The position numbers and the translations under genes were made by a program. From Pseudofrankia coriaricola (lineage in GTDB: Bacteria > Actinomycetota > Actinomycetes > Frankiales > Frankiaceae), in contig NZ_MBLO01000207.1 of the NCBI RefSeq assembly GCF_001854805.1, positions 1 to 62,951 on the forward strand: a DNA stretch of 62,951 nt, in the 5' to 3' direction. Numbering within the stretch: position 1 is the first letter of the stretch; each line of letters opens with the position of its first letter. Positions 24,106 through 33,479 of the stretch are shown piece after piece. Under the pieces are notes generated by a model that was not told the origin of the DNA, did not search any database, and saw nothing but the letters and a program-made list of their open reading frames with translations.

Positions 24106-24990
24106 CTAGGGAGCGGTGGCCTGGGGCGCGGTCGCCGTGAGGGCGCGCAGGAAGTCGAGGGTGACGTCGTGCAGGCTCGCGACGCGCAGGAGACGGGCCG
24201 AGAGCTCGGCGATGTCCTCCGGCGCGGGCCGGTGCCCGCCGACGGGCGCCGGCGCCGGCTCCATACCGGCGGGCAGCCTTGCCTGGGCCGCGGCCCTGGC
24301 CGCCCCGGTGGCCAGGGCGGCCTCGGTCGTGGCCGCCACCTCGGCGAGGCTCGGCAGGCCCGGCACCGAGGGGACGAGGACAGTGCGGCAGCCGGCGCGC
24401 AGACCGGCCAGGGCGCCGGTCGTCGAGTCCTCGAGCACGACGCAGCGGGCCGGGTCGACGGCGAGGGCCGCCGCGGCGACCAGGTAGGGGTCGGGGAACG
24501 GCTTGCGCCGCGCCACCTCGTCGCCCGCGACGGTGATGGTGAACAGGTCGCGGCCGAGGGTGTCGAGAACCGGGTCCATCAGCGAGCGGAACGACGACGA
24601 CACCAGCGCGGTGGGTATGTCGGCGGCGCGCAGCGCCGCCAGCAGCTCCGGCGCGCCCGGCCGCCGCATCACCAGACCGGGGGTCCTGAAGAGCTCGACG
24701 GCGCGGTCCACCAGGAAGCGCGCGGCCTGCGCAGGGTCCCCGTCGACGCCCAGCATCGACAGCATGAGCGGCACGGCGGTGTCGACGCCGTGCCCGAGCA
24801 TCGCGTGCTTCATCTCCGGGGTGAACGGGCGGCCGTAGCTCGCCGCCAGCTCCTCCTCGGCGATCGTCCACAGGTGCTCGGTGTCGACCAGCAGCCCGTC
24901 CATGTCCAGCAGGACGGCGGCCGGCGGCGCGTCTCCCGCGGAGCCGGGAAGGGCGGCGGCAAGGGGGCCGGGGAGCTCGGGGAGGCCCAT
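24106..24990 (-). CDS. HAD-superfamily hydrolase (beta-phosphoglucomutase/phosphatase-like, subfamily IA)
   Basis: 294 residues from ATG 24990 (MGLPELPGPLAAAL). Motif I is AVLLDMDGLLVDTEHLW with both catalytic aspartates. A helical cap follows, then motif II TALVSSSFRSLMD, motif III lysine in RRKPFPDPYLVAA and motif IV CVVLEDSTTGALAGLRAG. This layout is that of subfamily IA phosphatases and phosphoglucomutases. An extended C-terminal helix region after residue 225 includes AEDIAELSARLL-type sequence and may mediate dimerisation. Longer in-frame starts exist upstream but add only low-complexity sequence. It is divergent from the PAC2 gene. The substrate is unknown. Confidence 0.86.
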   Translation of the reverse strand: MGLPELPGPLAAALPGSAGDAPPAAVLLDMDGLLVDTEHLWTIAEEELAASYGRPFTPEMKHAMLGHGVDTAVPLMLSMLGVDGDPAQAARFLVDRAVELFRTPGLVMRRPGAPELLAALRAADIPTALVSSSFRSLMDPVLDTLGRDLFTITVAGDEVARRKPFPDPYLVAAAALAVDPARCVVLEDSTTGALAGLRAGCRTVLVPSVPGLPSLAEVAATTEAALATGAARAAAQARLPAGMEPAPAPVGGHRPAPEDIAELSARLLRVASLHDVTLDFLRALTATAPQATAP

Positions 24991-25387
24991 GGCAGCGCCG
25001 GTCACAGGGCGGGGACGAGGTCGGTTCGCACGCCGGAAGCCTACCGGCGGCTCGACGCCGGACCCGATGCCCGGTCGGGAGGCCGACGCTGCCGGCGCCC
25101 CCGGGAAACCGGGCAAATCGGCGCGCGCAGCCGGACAAATCGGGCTTCCCGGCGGGCGTGCCGGGGACGAGCCGGTCGAAGCCGCCAGTCGGTGCGGCGC
25201 TTACCCAGCCGGCACGGCAGACTTGACCGGGCGCGCTCCGGAGTCCAGCCCGCCCGGTCGGTCGAACCGGCCGAGTGGCCAGGTACACCGATGCGGGGCG
25301 ATATGGGGCGCTCGACGGGCGGTGTCACCGAGAGGACGTACGGTGGCACCGTAACGGCAGCCGCCGGCGGGCGGCGGGAGGTGGTAG
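24991..25387. other. Divergent intergenic region with a spaced direct repeat
   Basis: No gene was seen in these 397 bp between the HAD and PAC2 genes. Two near-identical 13-mers, CCGGGCAAATCGG (25109-25121) and CCGGACAAATCGG (25131-25143), are spaced 22 bp centre to centre, two helical turns, which could be a tandem protein-binding site. AT content rises locally around both. Confidence 0.4.
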
Positions 25388-26230
25388 GTGATCGAGTTCT
25401 CCGGTGTCGGACAGCTCCGGTCGCCGGTTGTCGTCGCCGCCTTTGAGGGGTGGAACGACGCGGCCGACGCGAGCTCCGCGGCGGTGGAGCACCTGGAGAC
25501 GGTGTTCGGTGCCAGGGTCATCGGCGCCATCGACCCGGACGACTACTACGACTTCCAGGTCAACCGGCCGACTGTCAGCGGCGTCGACGGCGAGGCTCGC
25601 AAGATCTCCTGGCCGACCACCCGGCTGTCGGTCGCCCGCCCGCCGAAGTCCGACACGGACCTGGTGCTCATCCGCGGGCTCGAGCCGAACATGCGCTGGC
25701 GCGGCTTCACCGAGGAGCTGATCGAGGCGGTGCACGCCCTGGGCAGCGACATGGTCGTCACGCTGGGCGCCCTGCTCGCCGACTCGCCGCACACCCGGCC
25801 GGTGCCGATCAGCGGCACCGCCGGCGACCCGGCGACCGCGGCCCGCCTCGGCCTGGAGTCGTCCCGCTACGAGGGGCCGACCGGCATCGTCGGGGTCTTC
25901 TCCGACGCCTGCGCGCGGGCGGAGCTCGCGAGCGTGTCGTTCTGGGCCGCCGTGCCGCACTACGTGGCGAACCCGCCGTGCCCGAAGGCCACACTCGCGC
26001 TGCTTCGCCGCGTCGAGGACCTGCTCGACCTGGAGATCCCGCTCGCCGACCTGCCGGAGCGGGCACGCGCCTGGGAGCGCCAGGTCGACGAGCTGGCCGC
26101 CGGGGACACCGAGGTCGCCGAGTACGTCCGCTCCCTGGAGTCCCGCGAGCCGGAGACGGCGCTGCCGGAGGCCTCCGGCGACGCCATCGCCCGCGAGTTC
26201 GAGCGTTACCTGCGCCGCCGGGGCCAGTGA
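25388..26230 (+). CDS. PAC2-family protein (proteasome assembly chaperone 2-like)
   Basis: 280 residues starting at GTG 25388 with GGGAGG 7 nt upstream. Visible PAC2 features are VVVAAFEGWNDAADASSAAVEHL near the N-terminus, ISWPTTRLSVARP, DLVLIRGLEPNMRWRGF, VVTLGALLADSPHTRPV and SFWAAVPHYVANPPCPKATLALL. Bacterial PAC2 proteins share the fold of the eukaryotic proteasome assembly chaperone PAC2 and occur in actinobacteria near mshC and the proteasome locus (Rv2125 in M. tuberculosis). A chaperone role here is unproven. It is the last conserved gene before the accessory block that starts with the TIR/NACHT gene. Confidence 0.9.
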   Translation: MIEFSGVGQLRSPVVVAAFEGWNDAADASSAAVEHLETVFGARVIGAIDPDDYYDFQVNRPTVSGVDGEARKISWPTTRLSVARPPKSDTDLVLIRGLEPNMRWRGFTEELIEAVHALGSDMVVTLGALLADSPHTRPVPISGTAGDPATAARLGLESSRYEGPTGIVGVFSDACARAELASVSFWAAVPHYVANPPCPKATLALLRRVEDLLDLEIPLADLPERARAWERQVDELAAGDTEVAEYVRSLESREPETALPEASGDAIAREFERYLRRRGQ

Positions 26231-26236
26231 CGCCGG

Positions 26237-26266
26237 GTAGTGGGTGACACCCAAGTAGTGGGTGAC
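26237..26266. repeat. 12-bp direct repeat upstream of the TIR/NACHT gene
   Basis: GTAGTGGGTGAC occurs at 26237-26248 and 26255-26266, an 18-bp period. The pair begins 6 bp after the PAC2 stop and about 95 bp before the TIR/NACHT start, so it may mark the insertion boundary or a binding site. Confidence 0.6.
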
Positions 26267-26358
26267 GCGACGTCGTGGCGCCGGACGCGGCGGCACCCGA
26301 TGCCGGGCCGTGCGGGGTCGTTCACGATCACCCTCGGCGACGGTGTGATGATATTGGG

Positions 26359-29300
26359 GTGAGGCCGGGGGAGTCACCGTACTGGGACTTCTTCGTCACC
26401 TACGCGGCCGGCGACGTGATCTGGGCGGAATGGATCGCCTGGCAGCTCGAGGACGCCGGCTACCGCGTGTTGCTCGAGGCCTGGGACGGGGTCCCAGGGA
26501 CCTACCAGGCCGCCGTGGCGGACCAGGGCATCGCACACGCGGCCCGGGTCATCGCGCTCGTCTCGCCCGCCTACCTGCGGCCCGGCCCGCACCACCAGGC
26601 CCGGAGCGCCGCGCTCTCACGGGACCAGGACAGTCCGGCGAGTACGCTGCTACCGATCCAGGTCGAGCCCTGCGACCCCGTCGGGCTGCTCCGCGAGATC
26701 CGCCCCATCAGGCTGTTCGGCTATGACGACGACACGACGCGGGCGCGCCTGCTGGGTCTGACGGCCGCCGCCGTATCGGGCCGTGCGAAGCCGTCCGTGG
26801 CGCCGCGGCTGCCGGGCGCAGATCCGCCGGCCGGGCACCGCGCGGCCGCGCCGCCCACCCTCCCCGCGGCGCGCGGCCCGGAGCCCGGCCCCGTGGCGGA
26901 CAGGCTCGGCTCGATCTGCGCCGACCTGGCCGTGGACTTGCGACGGCAGGCGCGGGAGGAGGGGCGGCGTCGGGGCGACAACGCACTGCGACCGGCGACC
27001 GTCCGGTGGCAGCCGGCCGACGAGGCGATCTTCGAGGGCTGGCCGCTCCTGGTCAGGCGGGCTCTCGACCGCGCGTCCGGGGTGCGGGCACCGACGCCGG
27101 ACACCTGGGCCACCGGGCCGGGCCAGCTCGCCCGCGGGCCGGATCTGCACGCCACCCTGCGCCAGGTGCCCACCCGCCGGCTGGTCGTACTCGGCGCCGC
27201 CGGCTCCGGAAAGTCGACGCTGCTTTACCAGCTGCGGGCGGACCTGCTGGACTCGCTCGACGCCGGCCGGGGCGACGCGGTGCCCGTGCTGATCCACATC
27301 TCGTCGTGGACGCCTCGGCCCGGCGAGCCTACCTTCCGGTCCTGGCTGGTGGAGATGATCGGCGGGTTCCCGGCACTGCGCCGCCTCGGCCGCGCCGCCG
27401 CCCGCGAGACCGCCGGTGACCTGCTCGACGAGCATCGCCTCCTGCTGCTGCTCGACGGGCTCGACGAGATCTCGCCGCGGTATCGCGGCCCGGCGATCGA
27501 CGAGATCAGCAGGCAGCTCGACCAAGGCCAGGAGTTCGTCCTGACCTGCGGCACCCGGGAGTACCGGGACGCGGTGAGCCCCGGGGAGGGAGCCGAGACG
27601 AGCCTGGCCGGCTCGGCGGGCATCGAACTGTGCCCGCTGGACCTGGGCGTCGTCGAGAACTACTTGCGCGACGTGCGCCCGGGCCAGCGGACGTTGGACA
27701 GCTGGGAGCCTGTCCTGCGCACGCTGGCCGGCGCGCCGTCGCACCCGGTGGCGCTCGCGCTGACGAACCCGCTCGCGCTCGCCCTCGCCATCCAGGTGTA
27801 TATGCGCCCAGCCGGCACGGGACGCCGCGACGACCCCGCCGAGCTGCTCACCCGGGGCTTCGCCGACCCGGGCAGCGTGCGTCGGCATCTCCTCGGCGCG
27901 CTGATCGCGGCCGAGTACCCGGCGGGCCGGCGTGGCTGGACCCGGGAGCGGGCTCAGCGCTGGTTCAGCTTCCTCGCGCACCATCTGGAAAGCGAGGGCG
28001 GCGGCCCGGACCTCGCCTGGTGGCGGCTCGCCGCGCACGTGCCCGGCCCGATGCGCCACCGGCTGCTGCTCGCGGCGGGCACGGCGGTGTGGGTCCCGCT
28101 CGCGGTGGCCGCGCTGGCGACGGGGGCGGCCGGCTCGGCGGCCCGGCGCCTGTTCGACACGTCGCCGCCCTGGCAGGGCGTCGGCCTCGTGCTGGCCGTG
28201 TCCCTGTGCTGGTGCGTCGGGATCTGCTGGCTCGTCTTCTGCGCCCCTCCGCACGGCGGCGGGCTGCGGCACTGGGGACGGCGCGCACCCGCATCCCGGG
28301 TCTGCTGGTCGCGGGTGCCCCGCGCGCGGGACGGCACGCGGCGGCGCACTAGGGCGCTGCCGACGGGCCTGCTCACGTTCGCCGTCACCACGTCGGCCCT
28401 CTCGGCGGTGGTCGACGCCGGCCCGGCGCGCCTCAGCACCCCCCTGATCCTCGCCTTCTGGTTCGCCACGGGGCCGGCGGCGGCGGTGGCCGTGGCGCTG
28501 CTGTCGCGGTTCACCACGGACGAGATGGCCGCCGGGGCGCCGGCCGGCCCCGCGCAGGCCAGGTCTGGCGACCGGCGGCGGTTCGTGCTTCTCGCCGTCC
28601 TGCTCGGCGGCGCGGCGGGCCTCTGCCTGCTCGCCGCGGTCGGCCTGCTGTTCGCCCTGCCAGCGCGGGTGACGCCGCGGCTCGCCGTCGGGGCCGGGCT
28701 CGTCGTCGGCCTCGGGTATGGCGTGCCCTACGGGCTGGCCCGTGCCGCGACGCTCACGACTTGGCCGGCGTACACCGTCACGCGGCTGTGGCTGGCCTGG
28801 CGGGGCGATCTGCCCTGGCGCCTGGGCGCTTTCCTCGACGACGCCCATGACCGGCGGCAGATCCTGCGCCGGGTCGGCGCCGTCCATCAGTTCCGGCACA
28901 TCGAGCTGCAGCGGCAGCTCGGCGGCAATGTCCCCGACCCGCTGGCGGCCCGGCTGGCCGAGCAGACCGCGACGCACGTGCGCGCCCTCGCTGTGGCCGG
29001 CCCCGTGATCCCCCTGCGGTGGCAGGCCGCCGCGCCCGAGCTCGCGCCGCCGTGGCCGCTGCTGCGGGACGTCGCCGGCGGCTGGCCCGGCGGATCGCCG
29101 GAGGCATGGGCGGAGGGACCGGACGGGCTCGCCGGCACTGGCACTCGGCTCGCCCCGTCGTTCGCGCGCATCCCGACCCACCGGCTGGTCGTCCTCGGTC
29201 CGGAAGGCTCAGGGCGGACCACATTGCTCGCCGCGCTGGCCCGCGACCTGCTCGCGGCCAGGCTGCCCACCGGCCCGGTGCCCGTGCTGCTGTCCCCGCG

Positions 29301-30939
29301 CTCGTGGGATCCCGAGCGCGACGACCTGGCGACCTGGCTCGAGTACGAGATCGGCTGTCGGCACACCTGGCTCGGCTGGCGCACTGCGGCGGTGAGCCGG
29401 GCTGGGGCGCTGCTGGCGCGGCGCAAGGTGCTCCCCCTGCTCGACGGCCTGGAGGAGATCCCGGCCGAGCGGCGGGCCCGGGCGTTGGACCGGATCGGCG
29501 ACTGGCTCGCGGATGGCCTGCCGCTGGTGCTGAGCTGCGCCCCGGAGGCCTGGCGGGATCTCGTCGAGGCTCCGCCGGCCCCGCGTTCCCACGCGCGGCC
29601 AGCCGGCGCCCAGGCCAGGTGGGGGCTCGCCCGGCGCCGGCTGCCGGTCGACGCGCCTACGCCGATCGGCCGGGCGATGGCCCGCAGCCCGCAGCCGGCG
29701 GACGATCCGGCCGGCCGCGGCGCGGGCGCGTCGGAGGCCGGCGAACCGGCCTGGCCGAGCCGGCTCGCGCGGCTGGCGGCCGCGGTCGTCGAGATCCGCC
29801 CCGTCGGCCTGGCGGGCGCCGCGGCGTACCTGGCCGCCAGCACACCAGGGCCCGATGGCGTGTCCTGGGACCCGCTGCTGCACCGGGCGGCCGCGGACCC
29901 GGCAGGGCCGGTCGCCGGTGCGCTCACGTCACCGCTCGTGCTGAGCCTGCTGGCCGATGGCTATGGCAAGCGGCGGGTGGCCACGGGAACGGCCGGGCGG
30001 GCACCTGCCGAGCTGACAGACGCGAGCCGATTCCCCACGGCGGGCTCGGTCCAGGAACATCTGGCGGTGCTCCGGCTGCGGCGGGCGCTCGCCCCCGATG
30101 ACGCCACCGCACCGGCGGTTCGCGCCGCCGCGGTCCGTCTTCGGGCGCTGGCGCACCTGGCCCTGTGCCTCGACGGTCAGCCGCTCGCCAGTGCCCAGCG
30201 TTCCACCGGCGGTCGAGAACGCGACCGGTCGCAGGCTTTGGCCGAGTTCGGCTGGTGGGACACCCAGACCTTGCTTGCGGTTCCCGCCGTTGTGACGGCC
30301 CTGGGGGTGCTGAGCGGTGTCCTGACGCTCGGCATCATGATCGAGATGGCGGGGCTCGCGGTCGGGCTGGTGTCCGCCGTCGGGATCGGGCTGCTAGGCG
30401 TCGTCGTGACGCGGCTGATGCTGGCACGGACCGGGATGGGCGCCGGGCCGGTGCCGGCGATTCGGGACTATGCGCGGCCCGCGGGGCGGGACCGGACGGC
30501 GTCCGGGCCGGTGAGCCGGTGGCGGCCGGCCGGGCCCCGCGCGGTGCTGCGCCGCTGCCGCTGGACGGTGCCCGCCGCCGTGGTCATCACGGCTGTGAGC
30601 TGTGGCGTCTCCCGCCCGGTCTGCCGAGCGGGCGGGATGACGCCGCTGACCTGGCCCTGGGGGCCCGCCTCGACGCCGGCCACAGCCGCCGCCGTGACCG
30701 CGGCGGCGCTGAGCTGCGCTCTCATGATGACCGCGTGGGGGCGGTACCAGCTCTCCCGCTGGTGGCTGAGCCGTCAGCTGGGAACACCGGCCGACCTGAT
30801 CGGTGTCCTAGAGGACGCCGCTGAACGCGGTGTCATCCGGCAGGTGGGTGACCGGTGGATGTTCGCGCATCCCTGCATGCGCCGAGCCCTGGCAGCAGCC
30901 GCCACCGTCCGGGCCGACGGTCGTGACCCGCCGGCCTAG
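26359..30939 (+). CDS. TIR domain protein with two tandem NACHT-plus-membrane modules
   Basis: A 1526-residue protein. Residues 7-150 form a TIR domain (SPYWDFFVTYAAGD, AEWIAWQLEDAGYRVLLEAW). Module 1 (about 205-870) has VRWQPADE, NACHT Walker A LGAAGSGKST near 279-287, Walker B LLLLDGLDEI near 362-371, then about six membrane helices between 568 and 795, ending in a winged-helix-like QFRHIELQRQL near 844. Module 2 (about 880-1526) repeats the plan: LRWQAAAPE, GPEGSGRTT near 946-954 (Arg replaces the Walker A Lys), LLDGLEEI near 1030, helices at 1303-1465, and MFAHPCMRRAL near 1501. It is thus an NLR-like STAND protein, probably membrane-bound. The GTG at 26359 places the start 6 residues before the conserved PYWDFF. 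A role in defence or cell-death signalling is inferred from family behaviour. It is monocistronic. Confidence 0.85.
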   Translation: MRPGESPYWDFFVTYAAGDVIWAEWIAWQLEDAGYRVLLEAWDGVPGTYQAAVADQGIAHAARVIALVSPAYLRPGPHHQARSAALSRDQDSPASTLLPIQVEPCDPVGLLREIRPIRLFGYDDDTTRARLLGLTAAAVSGRAKPSVAPRLPGADPPAGHRAAAPPTLPAARGPEPGPVADRLGSICADLAVDLRRQAREEGRRRGDNALRPATVRWQPADEAIFEGWPLLVRRALDRASGVRAPTPDTWATGPGQLARGPDLHATLRQVPTRRLVVLGAAGSGKSTLLYQLRADLLDSLDAGRGDAVPVLIHISSWTPRPGEPTFRSWLVEMIGGFPALRRLGRAAARETAGDLLDEHRLLLLLDGLDEISPRYRGPAIDEISRQLDQGQEFVLTCGTREYRDAVSPGEGAETSLAGSAGIELCPLDLGVVENYLRDVRPGQRTLDSWEPVLRTLAGAPSHPVALALTNPLALALAIQVYMRPAGTGRRDDPAELLTRGFADPGSVRRHLLGALIAAEYPAGRRGWTRERAQRWFSFLAHHLESEGGGPDLAWWRLAAHVPGPMRHRLLLAAGTAVWVPLAVAALATGAAGSAARRLFDTSPPWQGVGLVLAVSLCWCVGICWLVFCAPPHGGGLRHWGRRAPASRVCWSRVPRARDGTRRRTRALPTGLLTFAVTTSALSAVVDAGPARLSTPLILAFWFATGPAAAVAVALLSRFTTDEMAAGAPAGPAQARSGDRRRFVLLAVLLGGAAGLCLLAAVGLLFALPARVTPRLAVGAGLVVGLGYGVPYGLARAATLTTWPAYTVTRLWLAWRGDLPWRLGAFLDDAHDRRQILRRVGAVHQFRHIELQRQLGGNVPDPLAARLAEQTATHVRALAVAGPVIPLRWQAAAPELAPPWPLLRDVAGGWPGGSPEAWAEGPDGLAGTGTRLAPSFARIPTHRLVVLGPEGSGRTTLLAALARDLLAARLPTGPVPVLLSPRSWDPERDDLATWLEYEIGCRHTWLGWRTAAVSRAGALLARRKVLPLLDGLEEIPAERRARALDRIGDWLADGLPLVLSCAPEAWRDLVEAPPAPRSHARPAGAQARWGLARRRLPVDAPTPIGRAMARSPQPADDPAGRGAGASEAGEPAWPSRLARLAAAVVEIRPVGLAGAAAYLAASTPGPDGVSWDPLLHRAAADPAGPVAGALTSPLVLSLLADGYGKRRVATGTAGRAPAELTDASRFPTAGSVQEHLAVLRLRRALAPDDATAPAVRAAAVRLRALAHLALCLDGQPLASAQRSTGGRERDRSQALAEFGWWDTQTLLAVPAVVTALGVLSGVLTLGIMIEMAGLAVGLVSAVGIGLLGVVVTRLMLARTGMGAGPVPAIRDYARPAGRDRTASGPVSRWRPAGPRAVLRRCRWTVPAAVVITAVSCGVSRPVCRAGGMTPLTWPWGPASTPATAAAVTAAALSCALMMTAWGRYQLSRWWLSRQLGTPADLIGVLEDAAERGVIRQVGDRWMFAHPCMRRALAAAATVRADGRDPPA

Positions 30940-33479
30940 GCAGTGGAGATGGCGCGCAGGACGTTCATGCGGGCGGCGCGCAGGGCGGGGAAGACCGCGG
31001 CGGCGACGCCGAGGACACCGCCGAGGATGAGCACCACGACGATCGTGGCGGTCGGGTAGGCGAAGCTCGTGATGCCCTGGCTCTTCAGCGCCGTCACCAG
31101 CGCCCAGCCGAGGAAGCTGCCGACGCCTACCCCGAGCGCCGCGCCGAACAGCGCGATCACCACCGACTCCAGGACGATCACGACCCACATCTGCCCGCGG
31201 CGCAGGCCGACCGCGCGCAGCAGGCCGATCTCCCTCGTCCGTTCGATGACGGACAGGGCGAGCGTGTTGACGATGCCGAACAGCGCGATGAGGACGGCGA
31301 GCGCGAGCAGGACGTAGACGAGCCCGAGGATCTGGTCGACCTGCTTGGACTGCTCGGCGATGAACTCGGACTGGTCGTAGACGTTCACGCTCGGCACCGC
31401 CTTCGCCGCGGCGTCGATCGCGGACCGGACCGTGGCCGGGTCCGCGTTTGGCCCCCGTTTGACCAGGACGAGGAAGTTCTCGTCGGCCGCGGCGTGCTTG
31501 ACCCATGCGGGCTGGGTGAGCAGCGCGTTGGGCGCGATGCCGCCGCCGGCGAACGTGGCCGCGAGCGTCAGCGTCTCCTGGCCGTTGCTGAAGGTGATCT
31601 TCACGGGTGAGCCGACGCGGGCACCGATCTTGGTCGCCGTAGTCTCGTCGATGGCGACCTGGCCCTCGCGCAGGTGGATGTCCCCGGACGTCACCTTCAG
31701 CTTCAGCAGATCGCTGATCGCCGCCGGGTCGCCCGCCCAGAAACTGTCGGACGTGCCCCGGTCCGCTATGGCCGCGAAACCACCGCTGATCGCGGCGACC
31801 GTGACCCCAGGCTGTTTCGCGACCGTCTGGCCAAGCCGCGGGCTGAACGACGTGGCGAACCCGGGGCTGAACATCAGGTAGTCGGCCCCGACGCTGTTCG
31901 TCACCGTGTCCTTCACCGACACCTTGATCGACTGACCGAAGATGGCGAACGCGCTGACCAGCGCGAGGCCGATCATCAGCGCGGACGCGGTCGACGCGGT
32001 CCGCCGCGGGTTGCGCATCGCGTTCTGCAGCCCGATCCGCCCGACCACGCCGAACAGCGCCGGCAGGGCCGCCCCGATGACCCGGGTGACCGGCCGGGCC
32101 AGCACCGGCGACAGCGCCGTCACCCCCAAGAAGATCATCACCGCGCCGACGCCGACCAGCGGGGTTCCCGACGAACCTGGCCGCGACAGCCCGACGACGA
32201 CGGCCCCGGCGCCGAGCAGGGCGCCGGTGACACCGGCGAGCGCCCGCATCCGCAGCGACCGGGCGGCGATCGTGTACGAGTCGCGAAGGGCGGCGATCGG
32301 CGGCACGGTCGCGGCCTTGTGGGCGGGCACGACGGCGGCGGCCGACGTGACCAGCACCCCCACCAGGTACGACACGACGGCGGTGCGGGGCCGGAAGACC
32401 ATGGCGCCGGTCGGCAGCTCCACGCCGAAGGCGCCCAGCGCCGACTGGAGCAGCGCCGCGAGCGCGACCCCGCACACCAGGCCGGCCGTCGCCCCGAAGA
32501 AGCCGATCAGCGCGGCCTCCACCTGCACCGAGACCTGAACCTGGCGGCGGCTCGCGCCGATCGCCCGCATCAGCGCCAGTTCCCGGACGCGCTGGGCGAC
32601 CAGCATCGTGAACGTGTTGAAGATGATGAACGCGCCGACGAACACCGAGATCCCGGCGAAGATCAGCAGGGCGGTAGACAGGAAGGCCAGCCCGTCGCGC
32701 ACGGCGGTGGCGTTCTCGTCGGCGAGCTGGTGACCGGTGATCGCCTCGACGTCGGGGGGCAGCGGCGCCGCGGCGACCTGTCTCGCCAGCTCCTCCTGCG
32801 AGACGTCGTTCGAGGCCAGGTAGACCGCGGAGAACTGGTCGGGCTTCAGCATCAGCCGCTGGGCGTCGGCCAGGGTGAAGGCGGTGACGGGGGTGCCGGC
32901 GAGGCCGTCCTGCCCGTTCATCCGGAACGTGCCGACGAGGGTGAACGCCGGGCGTTCCTCGACATCCATCGCGATCTTCTGGTTGAGCTGGAACCCGTAC
33001 CGGTCCGCGGTGGCCTTGTCGACCACGACCTCGCCGTCGGCGTTCGGGGCCCGGCCGGTGGCGATCTCCTGCACCGACGTGGGCTGGCCGCCGGTCCAGT
33101 TGATCGCGATCGCCGGGGTGGTCGGCTGGGCGATGGACTTGTCGGTCGCCGGGTCGAGCGGCGCCACCTTGCCCCTAACCTGGCCGACGACCGCCACCTT
33201 GGGGAACTTCGCCCGCAGCCCGTCGACGAGCGACGCCGGCAGCGGGGATCGGCCGTCGTCGCTGGTCGGGTCGACCTTGTTGACCGCGCGGACGTCGACG
33301 CTGACGTTCTTGGTGATCCCGGCGAACAGCGACGTGAACGTCGCGTTCAGCGTGTCGGTGAGCACCAGCGTGCCGGAGACGAAGCTGACGCCGGCGACGA
33401 CGGCGAGCGCCGAGAGGAGCAGGCGCAGCTTGCGGGCGAGCAGGCTGCGCAGGGTTGCGCGCAGCATCCTCAGGTCCAC
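30936..33479 (-). CDS. MacB/FtsX-type ABC transporter permease
   Basis: 847 residues with the actinobacterial duplicated FtsX plan. The first helix lies in LLLSALAVVAGVSFVSGTLVL. A MacB-like periplasmic domain (about 45-250) is followed by helices with VAQRVRELALMRAIGASRRQ. A second amphipathic start LQNAMRNPRRTASTASALMIG begins the repeated half, with another periplasmic domain and the C-terminal ERTREIGLLRAVGLRRGQ helix group. It ends RMNVLRAISTA, the typical family C-terminus. It is paired with the ATPase immediately upstream (10-nt overlap). Its stop shares the CTAG tetranucleotide with the converging TIR/NACHT gene. The exported substrate is unknown. Confidence 0.92.
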   Translation of the reverse strand: MDLRMLRATLRSLLARKLRLLLSALAVVAGVSFVSGTLVLTDTLNATFTSLFAGITKNVSVDVRAVNKVDPTSDDGRSPLPASLVDGLRAKFPKVAVVGQVRGKVAPLDPATDKSIAQPTTPAIAINWTGGQPTSVQEIATGRAPNADGEVVVDKATADRYGFQLNQKIAMDVEERPAFTLVGTFRMNGQDGLAGTPVTAFTLADAQRLMLKPDQFSAVYLASNDVSQEELARQVAAAPLPPDVEAITGHQLADENATAVRDGLAFLSTALLIFAGISVFVGAFIIFNTFTMLVAQRVRELALMRAIGASRRQVQVSVQVEAALIGFFGATAGLVCGVALAALLQSALGAFGVELPTGAMVFRPRTAVVSYLVGVLVTSAAAVVPAHKAATVPPIAALRDSYTIAARSLRMRALAGVTGALLGAGAVVVGLSRPGSSGTPLVGVGAVMIFLGVTALSPVLARPVTRVIGAALPALFGVVGRIGLQNAMRNPRRTASTASALMIGLALVSAFAIFGQSIKVSVKDTVTNSVGADYLMFSPGFATSFSPRLGQTVAKQPGVTVAAISGGFAAIADRGTSDSFWAGDPAAISDLLKLKVTSGDIHLREGQVAIDETTATKIGARVGSPVKITFSNGQETLTLAATFAGGGIAPNALLTQPAWVKHAAADENFLVLVKRGPNADPATVRSAIDAAAKAVPSVNVYDQSEFIAEQSKQVDQILGLVYVLLALAVLIALFGIVNTLALSVIERTREIGLLRAVGLRRGQMWVVIVLESVVIALFGAALGVGVGSFLGWALVTALKSQGITSFAYPTATIVVVLILGGVLGVAAAVFPALRAARMNVLRAISTA

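Noticed and set aside
26650-29181. Minus-strand open frame of 843 codons opposite the TIR/NACHT gene
   Set aside because: The plus strand carries clear NACHT and TIR motifs; the minus product has none.
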